A stretch of DNA of 34,049 nucleotides. Source: Chloroflexota bacterium. GTDB lineage: Bacteria > Chloroflexota > Anaerolineae > Anaerolineales > Anaerolineaceae. Below, one piece after another: positions 29,656 to 34,049 of the stretch; the stretch's first letter is position 1; each line of letters opens with the position of its first letter. Location of the stretch: positions 1-34,049 of the forward strand of contig JAAYZW010000251.1 of the NCBI GenBank assembly GCA_012514645.1, read 5' to 3'. A model generated the notes under the pieces. The model had not been told where the DNA came from. It searched no databases and saw only the letters and a list, made by a program, of their open reading frames with translations. Both the position numbers and the translations under genes were made by a program.

Positions 29656-29778
29656 TAAAATATGCCCTGGAAATCAAGGCTCATCTCCCGGAATTCTTTA
29701 AGGTTTGCACTATTTTACCCCCTTATCAGAGAACGGGATATATGAACAATAAGTGTCTTTTCGTATCAGCCATCAGAT

Positions 29779-29933
29779 CGTAGGTCGGGATGAGAGCGCT
29801 CATGAATGTTGGAGAACGAGAACCTTGTCGCGCTCTCACTCCGACAGCCAATCCAACATCACAAGCGGCGGAGTGAGGCAGGAGCAAAACCAGCGTAATA
29901 TCCAAGCCCCGCGCCCACCTCATTCCGCCCTAC
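29779..29933. repeat. Palindromic repeat R2 (155 bp, two-module form)
   Basis: Ends GTAGGTCGGGATGAG / CTCATTCCGCCCTAC; RC half matches R1 including the loop (TTGGATATT.CG..G.TTTTGCTCC). Confidence 0.85.
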
Positions 29934-29935
29934 AG

Positions 29936-31039
29936 CTAATCCCTTTCACCGGTTTCGACAAATTTAACCACTTCTCCGACACTCATATCCTTAATTCCGA
30001 GGCGGTTGACGGTGCGACCTTTGCGGCGGTAATCTGTGCCATGAATAAAATTAGCCAGGTTGATAATGCTCTCTATTCCATTCACTGAAACACCATAGGT
30101 TTTAGCGAAAGAAGCAATCGGCACCAGGCTCATGGGGATCTCCTCCGTGATATAGCGGTGATTCAGCGTGCCAGGTGCGCGGATGCCATAATATCCGGTC
30201 TGATTGTGCATAGCTTCGTGCAGGTCATTACCCGTCGCGTTGTATGCAAGTTCCAGCCATTCCAGAGCGGTTCTGGCTTTCAACCCAATCGCCGATGCCA
30301 CCGTAACCCGTTCGCGGTCCAACACTTCCAACACCTTGGCTACTGACGGGGTGACGCCATCCACGTAAAACTCAAAATCTCCTGAGGTAGCCTCGATCCA
30401 GCCGGCATTAAGCAGAGCGAGGGCTGGATGAAAGATAGCGCCCATGTTGTTCAGCCCGGTTTGCAAAACGTTTTTCCCATCGATAAATTGCGGAAAAGCC
30501 GGGTGGATTGCGTCCAGAACCGTTACGGTATTTGTGGCAGGCAGAGCAGCCAACGGCACTGCTTCTTTGATTCGGAAGATGCGTGCCTGGCTGGGTCCTT
30601 CTGAACGGCTGGCGAAAAGGAAGGTCTCAGCTTCGGCGATGATCGGTTTTGTCGGGCAATGCTCTTGTTCGAGTGTGAAGCGGAATTCCAACGCGCCGCC
30701 AGTGCGCCCGGGGTTCAAAACCACAATGTGATCATCCCTCAAGTACTGGGCTGCGGCTTTGGCAATATCTGCGTGGGCAGTAGATGGGACAACCACCATG
30801 ATGATATCAGCTTCGTTGAGGGCTTCTTCCATGTTATCGGTGACTTTGTGCAGCCTGCCGAATCCATTTGGTTCGCTTGGGTTCTCGAGATCGATCCCAC
30901 CGCGCAGCCGAATGATCTCCACCCGATTGGCAGTGCGGTTATATAGAGTAACCTGAGCTCCCAAAAGAGCCAGGTAAGCAGCCATGGCTTTTCCCCCGTT
31001 GCCAGCGCCAATTACAGCATATCGATATTTGTTTTCCAT
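29936..31039 (-). CDS. NAD/NADP octopine/nopaline (opine) dehydrogenase family protein
   Basis: YAVIGAGNGGKAMAAYLALLGAQVTLYNR Rossmann; central HPALALLNAGWIEATSGDFEFYVDGVTPSVAKVLEVLDRER typical of the family. Confidence 0.88.
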   Translation of the reverse strand: MENKYRYAVIGAGNGGKAMAAYLALLGAQVTLYNRTANRVEIIRLRGGIDLENPSEPNGFGRLHKVTDNMEEALNEADIIMVVVPSTAHADIAKAAAQYLRDDHIVVLNPGRTGGALEFRFTLEQEHCPTKPIIAEAETFLFASRSEGPSQARIFRIKEAVPLAALPATNTVTVLDAIHPAFPQFIDGKNVLQTGLNNMGAIFHPALALLNAGWIEATSGDFEFYVDGVTPSVAKVLEVLDRERVTVASAIGLKARTALEWLELAYNATGNDLHEAMHNQTGYYGIRAPGTLNHRYITEEIPMSLVPIASFAKTYGVSVNGIESIINLANFIHGTDYRRKGRTVNRLGIKDMSVGEVVKFVETGERD

Positions 31040-31046
31040 TATTACC

Positions 31047-32678
31047 TCAACTTAAAAATATTTCCAAACGATCCTGTTCGGAGATTGGTTGGCTATGCTC
31101 GTCCACCGATTCACTGGCACCGTTTACGACACGTGTTTTGATCGTGCCCGGAGCAAATGGATTGTTCTTTAACTGGGGGGCATCCAGGATGCCGAGTTTG
31201 ACTGCCCTGGTCAGCGTTGCCGGGTCGGTGAACGGATCTTCAGTATCTGCCGGGGCGATATTGCTGATCGACCTTAGGGTTGCTTGTGCTTGTTCGATCA
31301 GATGGTGTTTCCGAGCCTGAATTTTAGAGTCAGCAGTCAAATCAGGCTGACCCGACAGGGCGTTTTCGATACTGCGCCGGGCAGCCAGGCTGGCATCAAT
31401 GATGTCTTCTGGAGTGGCAGCATGGTCAGCTTCGGTGTGACCAACAATGTGGATGATGTGCGGTTTCAGAGCCATTTGCAGGTAGATGCTTGTTGCCAGG
31501 TGGGCACGGGCGGCATTATCTTCCAGCGGATAGCTGAGCAAACCGGTCCGCGTCTGGCGCCAAATGTGAAAATTGTTGTCTTCGAGAGGGGCGATCATTT
31601 CGAGGATGGCGAGCATTTTTGCCAAATCCATCGAATCCGAAAGGTTGGGCGGGCTGTTGAACATCAGCTGCGCGATGTAATCTTTGACACCGAAAGCTTT
31701 GGAATTGTAAGCAGAAAGAAAACCGGAAACGACAAAGACCACGTCTGAAGCATCGCGCATGCCCCAGTGGTGCGGCTCGTTTAACTCCACCGGAATGTTA
31801 CGCTCGCCATACCATGACATCACATGCTGGTGTTCGCGGATGGATTCTTCCAGCGTTAGCGGACCGCGTCCGTCCATCAGGTTAAACCAAAACAGCGGGA
31901 TGGCACACCAGGCGATATTGATGGTTTCGACATACATTTCAGCAAGGCGGATGAAATCATCGGTGCCGGAATAGGTGCGCATCAGCGGGAAGTTGCCAGT
32001 GCGAGAAGCCTGGTAAAGCAAGCGATAGTCTTCAGCACTGCGAACGGGGACACCACCGGCACCGGTGCTGCGAGGGTTTTGCCGTTCCGGGTGGAAAAAA
32101 TTAGCCTGGGCATCTTGATCGATCCCCAGCGAAATCACATCCAGTGCTTTTGCTTCAGCTATTTCAGAGATACCGGCGATGGTGGCTTGAATGGTTGGCA
32201 GACCAAAATGGTGTCGCAAAAGTGGAAAGGGCTGTTTCCAGTGAATGCGTTCGATCGTACTTTGAGGATAAGCCGATTCACCTGTAGAAGAAATGTTTTC
32301 ACTGCGTAGGTAGGCAAGGATGTCTTCGCGGCTTTCGCTCCCATCGTAAACCGTCTCAAAAAAGCCCTCCAAAGTTTCAACTTTACGGCAAACCGGAGGA
32401 GTGCCACCAAAACTAAAGCGGACACCCTGGCTGTGCAAGTCGGCAGCAGCCTCTGCAAATTCAGCAATGAGGCGTTCACCTGTTTCAGGAGTAAGTCGGT
32501 AAGATACACCAACCAGGCCGGCTTTTTCGCGTTGAGCAACCTCGATAAAGGTCTCGATCGGGACAGCAGGACCGAGAAAGATGGTTCGCCACCCAGCTGA
32601 TTCAGCCAGGCGAAGAAAATTACTCACTCCTGCGACATGAACACATTCCCCCAGGGCTCCGGCTACAACGGTTTTCAT
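31047..32678 (-). CDS. Cobalamin (B12)-binding-domain protein, mutase-like
   Basis: N-terminus MKTVVAGALGECVHVAGVSNFLRLAESAGWRTIFLGPAVP...GVSYRL...FSFGGTPP fits a B12-binding fold (xxHxxG, SxxL, GG); followed by a ~400 aa domain. Confidence 0.75.
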   Translation of the reverse strand: MKTVVAGALGECVHVAGVSNFLRLAESAGWRTIFLGPAVPIETFIEVAQREKAGLVGVSYRLTPETGERLIAEFAEAAADLHSQGVRFSFGGTPPVCRKVETLEGFFETVYDGSESREDILAYLRSENISSTGESAYPQSTIERIHWKQPFPLLRHHFGLPTIQATIAGISEIAEAKALDVISLGIDQDAQANFFHPERQNPRSTGAGGVPVRSAEDYRLLYQASRTGNFPLMRTYSGTDDFIRLAEMYVETINIAWCAIPLFWFNLMDGRGPLTLEESIREHQHVMSWYGERNIPVELNEPHHWGMRDASDVVFVVSGFLSAYNSKAFGVKDYIAQLMFNSPPNLSDSMDLAKMLAILEMIAPLEDNNFHIWRQTRTGLLSYPLEDNAARAHLATSIYLQMALKPHIIHIVGHTEADHAATPEDIIDASLAARRSIENALSGQPDLTADSKIQARKHHLIEQAQATLRSISNIAPADTEDPFTDPATLTRAVKLGILDAPQLKNNPFAPGTIKTRVVNGASESVDEHSQPISEQDRLEIFLS

Positions 32679-32734
32679 GGTAACTCCTGTAAGGTCGTTG
32701 ATGGTCGTGTTCTAAACCCGAATTATCTTGGGTA

Positions 32735-32753
32735 ACCTGCAAGGTTTGCAGGT
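32735..32753. promoter_or_regulatory. Perfect 8-bp inverted repeat in the divergent intergenic region
   Basis: ACCTGCAA-GGT-TTGCAGGT between the B12-protein gene (-) and pncA (+). Confidence 0.4.
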
Positions 32754-32881
32754 GGACAAAGTTATTTCTTAAGTTTACTCGAAATGAAAGAAGTTGTGGA
32801 ACAAGAAGAAGGTTGTGTAAAACCCAGTATGGTGAGGAGTATTGACTATAATTTTGAAAACCTTTTAGAGAGGAGTGAAAA

Positions 32882-33475
32882 ATGACGACAGCATTGATCA
32901 TTGTTGATATGCAAAATGATTTTCTCCCCGGAGGTGCCCTGGCGGTTGCCGGAGGTGATGAAATCATTGATGAAATCAACCGAATTTCAAAGGCTTATGA
33001 CCTGGTTGTAGCAACTCAGGACTGGCACCCGCACAACCATGGCAGCTTTGCCTCGCAGCACGAAGGCGCCCGGCTGTATGAAATGGGCGTGTTGGCTGGC
33101 ATGCCCCAAGTAATGTGGCCCGACCACTGCGTGCAGGGAACGTTTGGTGCCGACCTGACCAAGCACCTCGACCAGGAGCGGGTGGAAGCCATTTTCAGAA
33201 AAGGCACGGATGCAAAAATTGACAGCTACAGCGCCTTTTTTGACAATGGTCACTTGAAGGCGACCGGTTTGGCGGGGTATCTGCAGGGGCGCGGAGTTGC
33301 CGATGTGCATATCGCTGGATTGGCGGCGGATTTTTGCGTTTGGTATACAGCGCAGGACGCAATCGCGCTTGGGTTTGAGGCTGCAATCCTACTCGATGCA
33401 ACCAGGGCAATCGACCCGGTTGGGTTCGATAAAATCAAGCATAAATTTGTGGATTTGGGCGGCAGATTAATATAA
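32882..33475 (+). CDS. pncA: Nicotinamidase / isochorismatase-family protein
   Basis: ALIIVDMQNDFLPGGALAVAGGDEII, ATQDWHPHNHGSFAS, WPDHCVQGTFGA, FRKGTDAKIDSYSAFFDN, GLAADFCVWYTAQDA. Confidence 0.95.
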   Translation: MTTALIIVDMQNDFLPGGALAVAGGDEIIDEINRISKAYDLVVATQDWHPHNHGSFASQHEGARLYEMGVLAGMPQVMWPDHCVQGTFGADLTKHLDQERVEAIFRKGTDAKIDSYSAFFDNGHLKATGLAGYLQGRGVADVHIAGLAADFCVWYTAQDAIALGFEAAILLDATRAIDPVGFDKIKHKFVDLGGRLI

Positions 33476-33705
33476 CAGTTTGTTTATCACACCCTCTTCG
33501 GCAACCTGATTGTTTTTTCAAACCGCTGGAGATGCTTTATCAGAACAATTTCGAGATCATGCCCTCAGTGTAGTTTGGGCGAAGCACAGGGAGTGCCATA
33601 TTGATTCAGATTGGTTACTGATTTATCTTCAGGTAGAGGAGACATTAGTATTGACTTTGGTAAGAACCGGTAGCCACAGCGATCTGTTTCGGTAAGATAA
33701 GTGCT

Positions 33706-33857
33706 GTAGGGCGGAATGCGCTTTGTTTTGACCCGGGAGCGTGGTGACTACGGCTGCGCACACCGCCGTCACGATTGCCAGCACTCACGATGTCGGAGTG
33801 AGACCGCGCGAAAAACACGACAAGCCTACACCTGTTACCGGTCTCATTCCGACCTGC
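33706..33857. repeat. Palindromic repeat R3 (152 bp, same family as R1/R2)
   Basis: GTAGGGCGGAATG (33706-33718) / CATTCCGACCTGC (33845-33857); internal TGTCGGAGTGAGA.CGCG and CGACAAG shared with R2. Confidence 0.8.
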
Positions 33858-33862
33858 GATTG

Positions 33863-33988
33863 TCATCCTGAACATCTTTTGTGAAGGATCTCATACCACT
33901 ATGTAGGGAACGGTCTTGCGCCGTTCCGCACATCAAGGGAATGGGACAAGCCACATTCCCTACAAACCATTCGCTACGCTCAGAATGA
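33863..33988. repeat. Nested palindromic repeat cluster R4 next to leuS
   Basis: Outer TCATCCTGAAC (33863-33873) / GCTCAGAATGA (33978-33988); inner TGTAGGGAA (33902-33910) / TTCCCTACA (33956-33964) with hairpins GGAACGG/CCGTTCC and GGGAATG/CATTCCC. Confidence 0.8.
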
Positions 33989-33998
33989 TGGGTGGCGG

Positions 33999-34049
33999 TT
34001 ACACAACCACGTTCACCAACCGACCTGGCACGACGATGACCTTGCGCAC
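33999..34049 (-). CDS. leuS: Leucyl-tRNA synthetase, extreme C-terminus (partial)
   Basis: Reverse translation VRKVIVVPGRLVNVVV*, matching the conserved LeuS C-terminal K.I.VPG.LVN.VV tail; runs off the window. Confidence 0.8.
   Translation of the reverse strand: MRKVIVVPGRLVNVVV

Noticed and set aside
32679-32881. Cobalamin riboswitch upstream of the B12-binding protein gene
   Set aside because: No B12-box-like sequence seen; only a short 8-bp inverted repeat.
33510-33695. 61-aa ORF after pncA
   Set aside because: No convincing RBS or recognisable domain; lies in a repeat-rich intergenic region.

Overview
The window looks like a chromosomal segment of a Chloroflexi / Anaerolineae-like bacterium. 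That placement is an inference from gene content and TPT-linker lipoproteins; no search was run. Most of it is ordinary: an ABC exporter fragment, phosphoglucomutase, an MFS transporter, PriA, a Memo-family protein, MarR, a LysM/M23 peptidase, a YcaQ-like protein, a DUF35 protein, a VOC protein, HPr, PTS enzyme I, transketolase, an opine-dehydrogenase-like protein, a B12-binding protein, nicotinamidase and the C-terminus of LeuS. Four things stand out. (1) A tightly overlapping four-gene operon, NurA / HAS-barrel protein / HerA ATPase / SbcC-Rad50 with a CPMC zinc hook (9046..2965, minus strand), has no Mre11/SbcD gene in the window. (2) Two diverged copies of a ~340-360 bp intergenic element (9134-9492 plus; 21887-22224 minus) have imperfect terminal inverted repeats, conserved internal hairpins, and a conserved Shine-Dalgarno plus mini-ORF (MY[VA][LV]IEC...) whose SD lies in a hairpin stem. 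This is a candidate mobile, structured RNA-like element and the best undescribed candidate here. (3) A modular palindromic repeat family (GTAGGGCGGAAT...) has three copies, at 27163-27233, 29779-29933 and 33706-33857, with a further nested-hairpin cluster abutting leuS. (4) A two-gene B12-binding mutase-like / opine-dehydrogenase-like module has no obvious known pathway.
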